DNA of 64,000 nucleotides, from contig NC_135723.1 in NCBI RefSeq assembly GCF_964656455.1, positions 99,463,283 through 99,527,282 of the forward strand. Direction: 5' to 3'. Below the pieces are notes generated by a model. It saw only the letters and a list, made by a program, of their open reading frames with translations, did no database searches and was not told the DNA's origin. A program made the position numbers and the translations under genes. Source of the stretch: Halichoerus grypus. Lineage: Eukaryota; Chordata; Mammalia; Carnivora; Phocidae. Positions 1 through 11,144 of this stretch are shown one piece after another (positions within the stretch are counted from its first letter, which is position 1; each line of letters begins with the position of its first letter).

Positions 1-465
1 ATCCTAGTATTTACTACTGATTTAACAAATTTAACATCTTTCTTCAGATTTCCTTTTAATGAAATAGAATATGACAGATGAAACTCAAGTCCTCTAGTCC
101 CTCTTTAATACTGTTGTTATACTCAGTCCTATTTTCTCTTCCAAGAAGCAAACATTATGGTGCATGTAGTAACTTTTGTTTGTGAATTCTTACATAGACA
201 TAAGTAACTATAAATAAGTATTACTTTGTCTTTTATGCACAAATCCTTTATTATACTGTAGCTTGTATTTTTCACTCATCATCTGTCCATATTGATACAT
301 ACAGAATTGATTTACTTTTGTGTCATGTTCCACTGTCTGAATAGGTCATAATTTTTAATCCATTCTTTTATCCATTGACCATTTGTCTACAGTTCTCTGA
401 ACTGCCTGTTCAGATCCTTTGCCCATATTTTTACTGGGTCATCTATCATTTCATTTCTAGGACTT

Positions 466-535
466 CTTTAATTTTTAAAAAAATTTTATTTATTTATTTA
501 TTTGAGGGTGGGGTGAGGGAGAAAGAGAGAAAGTC
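466..535 (-). repeat. CAN-SINE tail fragment
   Basis: A T-rich (TTTA)n stretch followed by 'gagggtggggtgagggagaaag' -like purine-rich sequence looks like the 3' part of an antisense CAN-SINE. A second, fuller SINE abuts it directly, so this may be an older copy hit in its tail. Confidence 0.45.
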
Positions 536-536
536 T

Positions 537-727
537 TTTTTTTTTTTTTAAGATTTTATTTATTTATTTGACAGAGAGAGACACAGCGAGAGAGGGAACA
601 CAGGCACGGGGGTTGTGGGAGAGGGAGAAGCAGACTCCCCACCGAGCAGGGAGCCCTATGCAGGGCTTGATCCCTCCTGACCTGAGCGGAATGCAGACAC
701 TTAATGACTGAGCTACCCAGGCGCCCC
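537..727 (-). repeat. CAN-SINE, antisense
   Basis: Starts with poly-T/AAGATTTTATTTATTTATTTG and ends with the reverse complement of the tRNA-like head (CCCAGGCGCCCC). Near full length, inserted beside an older SINE tail. Confidence 0.9.
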
Positions 728-1084
728 TTTTATGTAATTTGTGTATTGATTAACTGTTGAGTATATTAGGTTACAAATACTTTCTCCTTGTGTACGTCTT
801 ATCTTTTAATTTTATTTATGCTTATATTGTACATAAATTTTCAGTTTCGATGCAAACATATCAATCTTAGGTCGTTTTGCTTTCTGTGTTTTAAAAATTT
901 TTTCTATATGTAGGTTACAAAGATATTCTAAATTTTTTTCCAAAAGGCTTGTTTTACTTTTCATGTTTAGATTTTAAATTTATCTGGAACGTAATGTAAT
1001 TTTTTTGTTATACAGTGGTGATCTACCTTAATGTTATTTTCCAACTGGAAAAGGCAATTGTCCCAATACTGCTTTTGAAGGTCT

Positions 1085-1545
1085 CTGTATTACTTTCCTA
1101 AAGCTGCTGTAACAAAGTACCCCAACTGGGTGGTTTATAACAATAAAAATTTATTCTCTTATAGTTCTAGTGGCTAGAAGTCTGATACCAGGTGTCAGCA
1201 GGATCATGCTATCTCTGAAGCCTCCAGGGGAGAATCCGTTCCATGCCTTTCCCTTAGGTTCTAGTACTGGCTGGGAATCCCTGGCATTTCTTGACTTAAA
1301 GCTGCATAACTCCAATCTCTTTCTCCACTGTAACAGTAACTTTGTGTGTCTGGATCTCTGTGTTTCCTCTTAAAAAGATAACAGTCACACTGGATTAAGA
1401 ACCTACCCTACTCCGCTATGATCTCATCTTAACCAATTAAATCTGCAACAACCTTACTTCATGTAAGGTCACAATCTGAAGTTCCAGAAAGGGCATGAAT
1501 TCTGGGGAGACACTAGTCAACAGAGTACAGTCTATATCTGGGTTC
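1085..1545 (-). repeat. MLT1-type MaLR LTR, antisense
   Basis: Shows the mirror image of the well-known MLT1 end: 'ctgctgtaacaaagtac' followed by 'tggtttataaca', then later 'atgatctcatcttaacc' and 'tgcaacaacctta'. This is an ancient non-autonomous LTR retrotransposon relic with no coding capacity. Confidence 0.7.
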
Positions 1546-2279
1546 CCTTTCCGTTTTCACTGCTGTGTGTGTCTATCCCTGCACAAAATAGCACAGTAGT
1601 AATTCTATGGGCTTCTAATAAGTTTCATTATCTGCTAGGGCAATTCCCTTTTCGTTGTTCTTTTATCAGAATCATATTTTTGGCATTTTTCCAAATGAAA
1701 TTTAGAATCTGTTTGTCTAAATTCACAAAAGTCTTACTGCCATTTTAATAAAACTGCAGTAAATGTATATGTTAAGTTGGAAGAAAAGTATCATTTTTAC
1801 TGTATTTAGTCTTTCCATCTATAGGCCTGGTTATCTCCCATTTATTTATAATTTCCCCATAAAGGTGTTGCGTATCTTTTGAATATTTAATCCTAGAAAT
1901 TACATTTTCTTAGCGGAGACTGTTAACGCTATTTGGAAATTAATAACCTCATGAATTCGTTTAGTAATCAGGAAAAATGGTCAAAATCAAAGTTTATAAG
2001 ATATTTAAAAAAAAAAATAATGGCCATTCCCTCTAAACCTCGATTACAACAAAACATTAAGTAATCAAATAACGTGTACTCTGTTTAGGGTTTTATATCC
2101 TATTCCTTCCAACCTCCCTTCCTTCCTTCCTTCCACTCAACACAAACTGTTAACACGTTAGCAGCTGAATTATCTTATTCAAGCTGCTGCCAGACAATCG
2201 CTTTAATCCTCAAAATCTTGTCTTTAAAACACTTGTTCTCAATTCAGTAACTGTGATGTCAACTGGCTGAGCTCTAACA
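1546..2279. other. Non-genic AT-rich stretch, probable ZNF786 intron 1
   Basis: No gene seen. The part near 1600-1850 resembles antisense L1. A short (TTCC)n microsatellite lies at about 2117-2134. Composition changes sharply to GC-rich at about 2280. Confidence 0.5.
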
Positions 2280-2606
2280 CACACCGCCGGCACCAGACCC
2301 ATTTCTCTCCTTTCCCTTGCCCGCCCCCGCCGCGCCCGGGCGCCCCCCGCCCAGGCTGGGCCCGCTGCTGAGGCCTGGTCCACGCTCGGTTTGTTCGCGA
2401 GGGCGGCCACGGACGAGCCCCAGAAGTGGCGGTCACCGGCTCCGTCCAGGGTCCAGACCGTACACTCGGAGCCTCGCGCGACCTCCAGGCTCCGTTTCCA
2501 CCCGTTCTCTGCTGCCACCTCGCGAGGACCCCGGATGGGTACCCGCCAAGCCGGAGCCCCGCCCCGAGCCCGGAATCCGGGCGTCCGCACGGGAAGCCTT
2601 TCTTAC

Positions 2607-2624
2607 CGGAGCCGGCTCGGCCAT
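2607..2624 (-). CDS. ZNF786: First coding exon of a KRAB-ZNF gene, probably ZNF786 (partial)
   Basis: On the minus strand an ATG at 2624-2622 opens six codons (M-A-E-P-A-P) followed directly by a consensus donor gtaaga at 2606-2601, in phase 0. The arrangement is identical to ZNF425 exon 1 at 20222-20239. KRAB-ZNF genes of this cluster begin with such a tiny exon before the 127-bp KRAB-A exon. No KRAB-A exon is visible between 1 and 2606, so the remaining exons lie off the left edge. The name rests on synteny: in human, ZNF786 lies next to ZNF425 on the same strand. A dead duplicate of the ZNF425 first exon is the main alternative. Confidence 0.6.
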
Positions 2625-2735
2625 GGCCCTCCGCGGTCCCGTCCGCCCGCTGCCCCGGAGACACCTAGCGCCGTCTCCGCCCCGCGAAACCTCGGCACGC
2701 GGCCTCCCGCCCCGCCCCGCAGGGCCAGCCCCCAC

Positions 2736-3240
2736 GCGGTGCACGCTGGGACACGAGCCTGCCCTCGCCCCACAGCGCCCCCTGCGGCCCGGAGGAGCCA
2801 GCGACGCCCGCGGCACCGCCTTCGCAGGGCTGGCCGCGCTGGCCACAGTGCGGTCGGTGGCGGGTCGTCTCGCTCTGCCGGAGTCTCCAAACGGGGAAGA
2901 CCGAGACCCAGACGCGCTGGAAGGCGCTGGAGAGAGGGAGACGGAGAGGTGGACGTGCAGACTGAGCTGCAAGTAGGGAGGAGACTCACTCTTCACTGAG
3001 CCCTGGACGGAGAGGGGGTGCGGGATTGGTTCCTCCCCGAAGCGGACCCCAGGCGAGGGTAGGATCATCTGTGAGGCCATCCCGGGAACGGAGCGAGGGC
3101 GGTGAACCGGCCAAGGGGGTCAAGGAGCAGGTCCCCGCCGTGGGCAATGGGGAGTCTGTGGTGCCGGGCACTCTGAGAGTGTGCAGACCCGCTCAGAATC
3201 CTCCCGCCACGGGCCAGGGGCCAGGAGGCTGGAAATTCAT
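2736..3240. repeat. Promoter-proximal duplicated block, copy A
   Basis: Matches copy B at 20376-20880. By eye, 2827-3240 differs from its partner by one single-base indel (near 3143) and two substitutions (near 3206 and 3233). The stretch 2815-2826 is more diverged and 2736-2814 is nearly identical. Homology stops abruptly after 'ggaaattcat'. Confidence 0.95.
2775..2788 (-). promoter_or_regulatory. CTCF-like motif
   Basis: On the minus strand this reads GCCGCAGGGGGCGC, which fits 12 of 14 positions of the CTCF core CCRSYAGRKGGCRC. It sits about 150 bp upstream of the ATG on the gene's coding strand. Occupancy is not shown by sequence. Confidence 0.45.
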
Positions 3241-3380
3241 TCTCGGGGAGTCAGGCAGACACACGGCATCGCTGACACCATGGACTTAAATTAGGAACAT
3301 GACTTACAGTTCATAAAATCAAAGAAATTGTATTATAACCTAAATATGAAATGGCCCTTAAATGTACCCCGTCTTTCACT

Positions 3381-3576
3381 TATTTTTTAAGATTTTATTT
3401 ATTCATTTGACAGAGACAGAGACAGCGAGAGCAGGAACACAAGCAGCGGGAGTGGGAGAGGGAGAAGCAGGCTTCCCTCGGAAGAGGGAGCCCGATGTGG
3501 GACTCGCTCCCAGGACTCTGGGATCATGACCTGAGCCAAAGGCAGACGCTTAACGACTGAGCCACCCAGGCGCCCC
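3381..3576 (-). repeat. CAN-SINE, antisense
   Basis: Full-length antisense copy. Approximate target-site duplication CCGTYTTTCACTT lies on both sides (about 3369 and 3576). Confidence 0.9.
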
Positions 3577-3916
3577 CGTTTTTCACTTTTAATCACCCCG
3601 GGTGGTTGAAGTGCTGAGATATATGTAATTGCTATACCCACCTTAAAGGTTTAAAAAAAAAAAAATCAATTAAAAAGTATGAAATTTAACAACAATAAAG
3701 CAAATTTAAAAAGTAAAAGTTGTTTATAATTCTGGTACTCTCATGTAAATGCTCTATTTCTTCATATAAATTTCCAGTCTCTGTCCACAGACATGTACTC
3801 TTTATATGGTTCTGAGACACACACCATTTTTTCTTGTTTCACTTACCACATCAAAGTTTTCCATGTTTCTTGTAATTTTATAATTATATTCGTAAATGGA
3901 TGTAATTCAAGGCAAT

Positions 3917-4280
3917 GTATTAATCTGCTAGGGTTGCCGTAACAAAGTACCACAGACTGGGTAGGTTAAAGAAATTAACTTTCTCATAGTTCTGGAGGCC
4001 AGAAGTGAGATCAAGGTGTCAGGAGTGTTGCTTTCCTCTGAGAACTCCTTGGTTTGCGGATGGGCACCTCCTTCCTCTGTCCTCCAAGGTTGTTCCTCAG
4101 GCTAGATGTTCTGCATCCTAATCTCTTCACATTGGACTAGGGCCCACCCATAATGACCTCATTTTACCTAAATTGCCTCTTTAAAGGCCCTATGTCCAAA
4201 TACAGTTCTGTTCTGATGTACTGGGGGTTAGAACTTCAACATACGAATGTTAGGAGAATACATTTCAGCCCATAGAAGGT
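3917..4280 (-). repeat. MLT1-type MaLR LTR, antisense
   Basis: Begins 'tgtattaatctgctagggt' and continues 'taacaaagtaccacagactg', the mirror image of an MLT1 3' end, and later has 'gttagaacttcaacata'. The 200 bp before it (3720-3916) resemble antisense L1 3' sequence. Confidence 0.7.
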
Positions 4281-4384
4281 AGGGTAGTATGAAATATTTA
4301 GGGGCAATTAAAAAAATGTGGCCATAAATAATGCTGCTTGAATATTTTCATATACATAGTCTTAAAAGTGCTAAGGATAGACCA

Positions 4385-5090
4385 ATACATTAAATTAGAT
4401 TAAGATTTAAAACATTTTTGTACATCAAAAAACACGATAGCATAGCCAAAATTAGGTCAGACTGGGAAAAGATATTTGCAACAAGCAAAAGCATCCAGAG
4501 AATATAAATGACTTCTAAAAATCAAAAGACTAGCCAGGAGGAAAATGTGCAAAATTATGAACAGTAAAGTCACAGAAAGAGGAAAAAAATGAATAGGCAA
4601 TAAACACACAAAAATGTTCCATCTTGTTAGTCAGGGAAATGCAGTATCTGCTTAAGAAGATGTGCATATCCTATCACCCAGCAAGTCTTACCTTGCTATT
4701 TTGCACATTTACATGGGAGCCATACTTAAGAATCTCTCTAGCAGCATTGTTTTAAGAGCAAAAACAGGTAAGCAATTTAAATGTCTGTCACCCAGAGGAT
4801 GGGTATCTGGTGGGGTTTTTTCCCCATACATTGAAAACTAGCAGCAAAAACTAATGAACTGCAGCTAAAAACAGCACACATGAATAGCATTAACACAATG
4901 CTGAGTGAAAAGGCATGTTGCAGATTACATACAGTATGGTACCTCTTACAGAAACTTTAGAACATATAAAATAGCACTATATTTAGGAATATTACATATG
5001 TAGGAAAAGCATACAGACATGTACAGGAATACTCAACGGGACAGCAGTTATCTCTGGGAGGTGGGATGGGGAGGAGGTGGTGAGGAGAGG
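4385..5090 (+). repeat. Old L1 3' UTR fragment, sense
   Basis: Contains the usual L1M 3' landmarks in order: 'gggaaaagatatttgcaa', 'gtcagggaaatgcag', 'gctgagtgaaaag', 'agttatctctgggaggtgg'. No intact reading frame. Confidence 0.65.
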
Positions 5091-5531
5091 ACTGAGACCA
5101 AGGTTACACAGGTGCTCCATCAGTACAGATGGTTCCCGATCTGTGATGCTACCGCTTATGATTTCTCAGCTTTACAATGGTGTGAAAGCAATGTGCATTT
5201 GGTAGAAACTATATTTTGAATTTTGATCTTTTCCTGGGCTGGTGAATGCTGGAGGATCCTCTCTCGTGATGCTGGGCAGCTGCAGCTCCCAATCAGCCAT
5301 GCGATCACAAGGGGCAAAACCCGATAGCTTACAACCATCGGCACTCACAGAGCCATTGTTTGTCAATTTCAGTACAATATTCAATACATTACATGAGATA
5401 GTCAACACTTTATTATAAAATAGACTTTGTGTTCGGTGTTTTGCCCAACTGTAGGTTAATGTAAGCGCTTTGAACACATTCAAGGTAGGCTGGGTTAAGC
5501 TATGATGCTCAGTAGGTTTAGGTGTTTTATT
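5091..5531. other. No feature recognised
   Basis: Unique-looking sequence between an L1 fragment and a SINE. Short open frames on the minus strand (5172-5483) have no recognisable domain. Confidence 0.5.
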
Positions 5532-5739
5532 TTACTTTTTTTCAAAAAGATTTTATTTATTTATTTTGACAGAGAGAGAGAGTGTGCATAAGCAGGGGGA
5601 GCGGCAGGCAGCGGGAGGAGAGGGAGAAGCAGGCTCCCCACCGAGCTAGGAGCCCAACATGGGGCTCGATCCCAGGACCCTGGGACCATGATCTGAGCCG
5701 AAGGCAGATGCTTAACCGACTGAGCCACCCAAGCGCCCC
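5532..5739 (-). repeat. CAN-SINE, antisense
   Basis: Full-length copy bounded by the near-perfect duplication GGTTTAGGTRTTTTA on each side. Confidence 0.9.
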
Positions 5740-5887
5740 GGTTTAGGTATTTTAAATGGTATTTTCAACTTACGATGGGTTTACTGGGACGTAACCCCAC
5801 TGTAAGTCACAGATCTGTACTACTAATGACTTACTACTCAAGCTGAGCCAATGGCTCACAGGTGAACATTCTTTACACCTTCTGAAT

Positions 5888-6078
5888 CTTTTTTTAAAAA
5901 TTTATTCATTTGACAGAGAGAGATACAGCAAGAGGGAACACAAGCAGGGGGAGTGGGAGAAGGAGAAGCAGGCTTCCCGCTGAGCAGGGAGCCCAACGTG
6001 GGGCTCAATCCCAGGATCCTGGGATCATGTCCTGAGCCGAAGACAGACACTTAACCGACTGAGCCACCCAGGTGCCCC
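5888..6078 (-). repeat. CAN-SINE, antisense
   Basis: Full-length copy with a perfect 13-bp target-site duplication ACACCTTCTGAAT at 5875-5887 and 6079-6091, so a young insertion. Confidence 0.92.
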
Positions 6079-6091
6079 ACACCTTCTGAAT

Positions 6092-6850
6092 ATCTTTGAT
6101 TGCAAGATACATGTAAATAAATTAATCAAGTCATCACTGAGTTTTGCCATCTCATGGGGAGGGACACAGGCTTGTAAAAAAACAATGTCAAAACAATATT
6201 CAATAATACTATTAACAGAGGAAAGTATGAAGCGCTACAGGAGCATCAGAGAAAGGATTAGCTGGCTATCTCCAGAGGCAGAGTTCATTGAACTACCTTT
6301 GTCCTAGCGTTTTGACTATGAAACTGTTTTCACAAAATTTTACAATATGTATGTATACACACACACACGCACGATTTGTCATTCTAACTTCAGTTCACAA
6401 ATACGGTAATATATAACTTCTAATGTTTATTCTAAAATTGCACTGTGATTTCCTCTTTAACCTATGAGTTCCTTAGGAGTGTATTTTTAAAGTTTCTAAG
6501 CCTAGGAAATTTTGTTTTTAGTTTAAAGTTTTCTTTCTTATTCCTAAGTTAACAGTTCATGGTAGGAGAAATTTGATCAAGATGAAACGGACTTTTAAAA
6601 ATATGCTGAGACTTCATTGTACCTATTACATTGTTAATTTTTGTAAGTCCTCTGTATGTGTTTAAAACCAATGTTATTTCCTATACAAGGCTTTCTATTG
6701 GGCAAAACTAGTAAATTTTTTGCTGTTCACATCAGATTATTAATGGCTATTAAGTTTATTGTCTGCTTGATGCACACATTTATGAAAGGTATGCTATCAA
6801 ACTAAAATTATGGTATGTTTATTTTGGTCGTTTTGTAACTTTTGCTTTTC
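6092..6850. other. No gene; AT-rich intergenic DNA
   Basis: Nothing recognised apart from a short (CA)n run at about 6357-6370. Confidence 0.5.
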
Positions 6851-7021
6851 TTTTATATTTTATTTATTTATTTGAGAGTGAGCAAAAGTGAGAGAGCTCA
6901 CAGAGGGAGAGGGAGAAGCAGATTCACCTCTGAGCAGAGGTGGGGCTCGATCCCAGGATCCTGGGATCATGACCTGAGCCGAAGGCAGACACCTAACCAA
7001 CTAAGCCACCCAGGGTGCCCC
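6851..7021 (-). repeat. CAN-SINE, antisense, internally shortened
   Basis: Bounded by a perfect 15-bp duplication TAACTTTTGCTTTTC (6836-6850 and about 7023-7037). About 20 bp shorter than its neighbours in the middle. Confidence 0.9.
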
Positions 7022-7399
7022 ATAACTTTTGCTTTTCGTATTACAAATCCACATTGTTAGGTTCACGATTTTTTTTTTTCCTTTTCTTTTTAAACAAGTT
7101 CATGATTCTTAAATCTTAGTGGACTTTTATGGACTTTGCCATGAATTCTAACTCGTTCTCATTGTAGTTTCACTACTTCATTCAGTAAATCTTTTTCCAT
7201 CATTTTATTTTCATTCTTTACTGTTTGTAGTCATCTCTATTGTAAAACTTTATATAGTAAGTATGAAGTTTTAAAATACCTGACAGTCTTCTATGTAATT
7301 AACTAGTTATTTTAATCACCCTGGAAATTATTTTCTTTATTCCTTTTTTCTTCAGCTGTTTTAGAAACTATATATTAACAAATTAGTGATTGATCTTGA

Positions 7400-7580
7400 T
7401 TTATTTTAATAGCTTCATTGAGGTACAATTGACATACCATAAACTGTATATATTTAAAACTTATAATTTGTTAAGTTTTGACATGTATAAGTTCACAAAA
7501 CCATCCTCAAAATCAAGATAATAAACATACCTATAATCCCCCCACATTCTCCATGCCCTTCATGTTTTTCTCTTTATTCT
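7400..7580 (-). repeat. Old L1 fragment, antisense
   Basis: 'ttcattgaggtacaattgac' followed by 'ataccataaactgta' is the mirror image of an L1M 3' UTR. Its continuation is split off by the SINE at 7581-7746. Confidence 0.6.
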
Positions 7581-7746
7581 TTTTAAAGATTTATTTATTT
7601 GAGAGAGAGAGAGAGAGCATGAGCAGGGGAAGGAGCAGACTCCCCGCTGAGCAGGGAGCCTGACATGGGGCTCGATCCCAGGATCTTGAGATCATGACTT
7701 AAGCCGAAGGCAGATGCTTAACTGACTGAGCCACCCAGGTGCCCCG
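7581..7746 (-). repeat. CAN-SINE, antisense
   Basis: Flanked by the duplication TTTTTCTCYTTATTCTT at 7564-7580 and 7748-7764. Confidence 0.9.
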
Positions 7747-7905
7747 ATTTTTCTCCTTATTCTTGAAGCTAGTTTCACCATCATTGCTAGGTGTGGACTA
7801 ATTTTTACCATCTTCCTATGTAATGGAAGTGCACTTTTCAATTGAGAACTTTGGAAACCTCTCAGCCATTTTCAGGTATCGCTACTCAGCTACTCCCTTT
7901 ATTTT

Positions 7906-8091
7906 ATTTTTTAAAGATTTTATTTATTTATTAGAGAGAGAGAGAGAGAGAGCATGAGAGGGTAGAGGGTCAGAGGGAGAAGCAGACTCCCCACTGAGTG
8001 GGGAGCCCGATGTGGGACTCAATCCTGGGACTCCAGGATCACAACCTGAGCTGAAGGCAGTCACTTAACCAACTGAGCCACCCAGGCACCC
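7906..8091 (-). repeat. CAN-SINE, antisense, 'GAGGGTCAGAGGG' subfamily
   Basis: Has (GA)n then 'gagggtcagagggagaagc', the mirror of the CTGACCCTC subfamily. Flanks repeat CTCAGMYACTCCCTTTATT. Confidence 0.88.
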
Positions 8092-8444
8092 TCAGACACT
8101 CCCTTTATTATTTTTTTCCTTCTGGAACTGTTAGTTATATATTAGAAGCTCTCAAACAATTCTCTATGTATCCTCACTGCTTTCGTACTTTTATTATTCA
8201 TATTTATCTCTCTACTTCATTCTGGATGGATTCCTAAAGCTTATTCTATTCAGGATCTTAGTTCAGTCAGTAACTTTATTTTCTCATTTCCAAGGCTCTT
8301 TTTCATATCCACTTGTTTGTATATCTCATTTTTTATTTCCTAGTATTTTTAAATGTTAGAATTCATTTATATTTTGGTAAATGAAATGTACTGATTTTAA
8401 GATATCTTCCAGATGTCTCTATTATTTTAAATTTATATGGAGTG

Positions 8445-8625
8445 GGCGCCTGGGTGGCTCAGTCGTTAAGCGTCTGCCTTCGGCTCAGGTCATGATCCCA
8501 GAGTCCTGGGATCGAGCCCCGCATCGGGCTCCCTCCTCGGGGGGAAGCCTGTTTCTCCCTCTCCCACTCCCGCTGCTTGTGTTCCTGCTCTCGCTGTCTC
8601 TCTCTGTCAAATAAATAAAAATCTT
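8445..8625 (+). repeat. CAN-SINE, sense
   Basis: Head GGCGCCTGGGTGGCTCAGTC, tail AATAAATAAAAATCTT. Perfect 17-bp target-site duplication TAAATTTATATGGAGTG at 8428-8444 and 8626-8642. Confidence 0.95.
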
Positions 8626-8930
8626 TAAATTTATATGGAGTGAATTCATCTTCTGATTTTGTTTTGTTGGCTCACTTAAACTTAGATCTCCTAATGGGTT
8701 TTGGAATTACAGTCTACAGGATCATTTAGAAGGGAGTGGGTAGAGTTTCTGTGTATACGTGAGAACATGTGCACATCCAACTATTCCTTCTAGCTGTTTT
8801 GCAATTGTGTCTACCTGATTCCCTAGAACCCTCAAGTCCATAATCAAGTCCTATGTAGTTCAGTGCTCCTTCACCCCTACCCCACCCTGTGTTAGTGGGT
8901 ATATCACAGATCCAAGTATTAAGCCACAGA

Positions 8931-9830
8931 ACAGCTTGATCTGGATAGAGAAAATGCAAAAGCAAGATCAAATCCCTGCCCTGGCAGGGGTTCAGTCTAT
9001 GAGGGAAGCAGGCAGGTTACAGCTGAATGCAAAGAGTGCTATTAGAGAAAGGTATTTAGAGGATGTGCTGACATTGTGCACATACCTCAAATGTTCCCGG
9101 TGTTGAGACTGAATGGTGGAACAAGGAGTTAGGAAGATGAGGGAGCAGTCATGAGAATATGATGCACTTGGGAAAGATAAGAGTCATTTGGTAAAAGTGA
9201 AGTTCATACGGTGAATAAGTAACAAGCTTAAGCTGAAAAGGCAGGTCTGGGTCAGCTCGGAGGTTTTTTCCTAATGTCATGTTAGAGTTTCCATTTATAA
9301 TAAAATCGGAGACTTCTAAAAATATTTTTTGAGAATAACCGAGTTGCATTTTAGGAAGACCAATCTGTTACAAGGGTGATGAATCCACTGCAGGAAAAAA
9401 CCGTTAATAAAAACACTAAAATTTTTAAAAAGTTGGCTTAAGTTAGTGGTGATGGTAGAGATAAAGAAGGGCATTTGGGAGGAATTTAGGAGACAGGTTG
9501 GGTGTAGGAAAACCCAGGATCATTATCAGATTTACAGCTTTGGGGATTAGTTAGTATAACTTTAGAGGTGGGAAATACAAGAGAGTGTAAGGAAGAGGTG
9601 CAGAGGGAGGGTTGATATGGATGAGGAGTCTTATTCTGGGCATTTTGTGTTTGAGATGCCTGTGGAAGTCAGAAATACTCGGGAGGAAGCTGAACTATGG
9701 ATATGGACTTGTAGATTTGAAAGTCATCAGCACCTAAGAGATAACACATGACATTACTACACAAGCTGTGGCTCAGGGGAGAGATGGGCAGACACATACA
9801 GCTAGCTGTTAGTTTTTTTGGGGGGAGTTG
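8931..9830 (-). repeat. L2-like LINE remnant, antisense
   Basis: Phrases such as 'tttgagatgcctgtggaag' and 'gatttgaaagtcatcagca' read as the reverse complement of L2 coding sequence, heavily decayed. Boundaries are approximate; 8643-8930 holds nothing I can name. Confidence 0.4.
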
Positions 9831-9939
9831 CTTCTTCCCCACTCTTGGTATTTTTTTTCCATTTAGGAAAGCACAGCACTCCTAATCTCTGTGCTTCCTC
9901 ATTCACTTTGCTCAGGTCTAGTGCACATCACCAGGTTCT

Positions 9940-10232
9940 CCAATATTAATTAGTTAAGGCTAAATGAGGTCATAGGGTTGGGGCCCTAATCCAATAGGAT
10001 TGGTGTCCTTCTAGTAAGAGGAAGAAACACCGGAGATCCCCCCGCCCCCACCCTGTACCCAGAGAAAAAGTCATATGAGGACCAGGGAACCAGTTCTCAT
10101 CAGATACCAACCCTGCTGGCACCTTGATCTTGGGACTTTTAGCCTTCAGAACTGTAAGAAGATAAGTTTCTGTGGTTTAAGCCCCCTAGTCTGTAGCATT
10201 TTCTTATAGCAGCCTGAGCTAATACACCCATA
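9940..10232 (+). repeat. MLT1-type MaLR LTR, sense
   Basis: Contains 'gaggtcatagggttgggg', 'attggtgtccttctagtaag', 'ccagaactgtaagaagataa' -like order and ends 'agcagcctgagctaataca', the usual MLT1 3' end. Confidence 0.7.
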
Positions 10233-11138
10233 ATATATGAAACTTTTATCACAAGAAGCTTTATTACAAAATGGAGGACAGAAAAGGCTTAAAGGAAAAG
10301 GCCTAACCTCAACTGCACAGGATGACTGACTAGAATGCTTTCAAACAGAGCTTTCCTGCCTCCAGTTTCTCCACTCACTAGATCAAATGTTCTGAAACTT
10401 TTCAAACAAGTTCACTTGAGAAGACCGTCACTCAGTACATCTGGGGAGGGTCCCCAGGGCCTGCATTTTCAACATGTATCCCAAGCAGGCACAGAGTTGT
10501 CCTGAGGTACGCTGGTGAAGAGGCCAGCCAAGGCTGACATCCAGCCCACACGCGCCCCGGCACAGGTTACGGAAAGTGTCTTTTTCTTTGCACAAACGCA
10601 CACTGACTCACCGAGAGGCTTGCGCCTACAGGAACGTACCAACCAGAGGTGGCACTTATCCTTTTTGTATAAACACTGATTTGTAGGGTGCCCTTGGATC
10701 CAGCTGATTCAGGTAATCCACGACCACCATGTACTACAAAAATGGAAAATTTACATAGACCCCAAGGATTCCCTAAGGAAGCAAATCTATACATTTTTGT
10801 AGGAATGATGTTAAAAGATTGACAGTCCAAGAGACAGATGAAGGTTTGCTAGAACAGGCTGGAAAATCACCTTATAATGATAGATTAAGCCATAGAACAA
10901 AAAATGGAGTGATGTCTTGGACTGGCAGTATTTTTTCCTTTGGTATTTACCTAAGAGACCCCAATATTAAGGCAAGTATGTTTCTTGGAGAATTTACATA
11001 CACTATTGAAATGCAGAGGGGTTAGATACAAGTCATTGCTTGTTACTCGCAATGGTGGGCTTTTAGATGATTTAAATTAATCCAGAGGGAAATGACACTT
11101 ATGTGTGCCATTGTTAACAAAGGAGATGGTAGATGACA
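10233..11138. other. No gene; intergenic DNA 3' of ZNF425
   Basis: The stretch near 10385-10540 resembles a decayed MER5-like element. Short open frames at 10567-10830 (minus) and 10819-11025 (plus) have no recognisable domain. Confidence 0.4.
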
Positions 11139-11144
11139 TTTATT
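11139..11144 (-). terminator. ZNF425: Candidate ZNF425 polyadenylation signal
   Basis: The minus strand reads AATAAA here, about 385 bp past the ZNF425 stop codon, and is the first canonical hexamer seen downstream. A further candidate lies near 10260. The site used cannot be decided from sequence. Confidence 0.35.

Larger units (their letters stand above)
1..1084 (-). repeat. Old L1 (L1M-type) 3' region, antisense
   Basis: AT-rich sequence that reads on the plus strand like the reverse complement of mammalian L1 3' ends, with phrases such as 'cctttgcccat' and the late 'caactggaaaaggcaattg' stretch near 1040. It is interrupted by CAN-SINE material at 466-727. If the exon call at 2607-2624 is right, this is also part of intron 1 of the minus-strand gene. 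Family is a class-level guess. Confidence 0.45.
2280..3240 (-). promoter_or_regulatory. ZNF786: CpG island 1: probable ZNF786 promoter and first exon
   Basis: A dense CpG stretch flanked by AT-rich DNA. It contains a minus-strand ATG with a clean splice donor at 2606-2605 and no TATA box. The half upstream of the ATG (2736-3240) is shared almost unchanged with the ZNF425 island. TATA-less CpG-island promoters are usual for KRAB zinc-finger genes. The promoter role is inferred from composition and exon placement. Confidence 0.7.

Noticed and set aside
2210..3289. Several open frames up to 219 codons in CpG island 1, and similar ones at 20028-20890
   Set aside because: Stop codons are rare in CpG-rich DNA. 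The frames are low-complexity Pro/Arg/Ala, overlap on both strands, and the near-identical block makes them appear twice.
8445..8520. tRNA-like sequence at SINE heads
   Set aside because: CAN-SINE heads derive from tRNA-Lys but lack a proper cloverleaf and are retroposed copies, so no tRNA gene was called.
3399..8614. Repeated short open frames with '[20 protein letters not shown]' -like content
   Set aside because: These are translations of CAN-SINE bodies and recur wherever a SINE occurs, so not genes.
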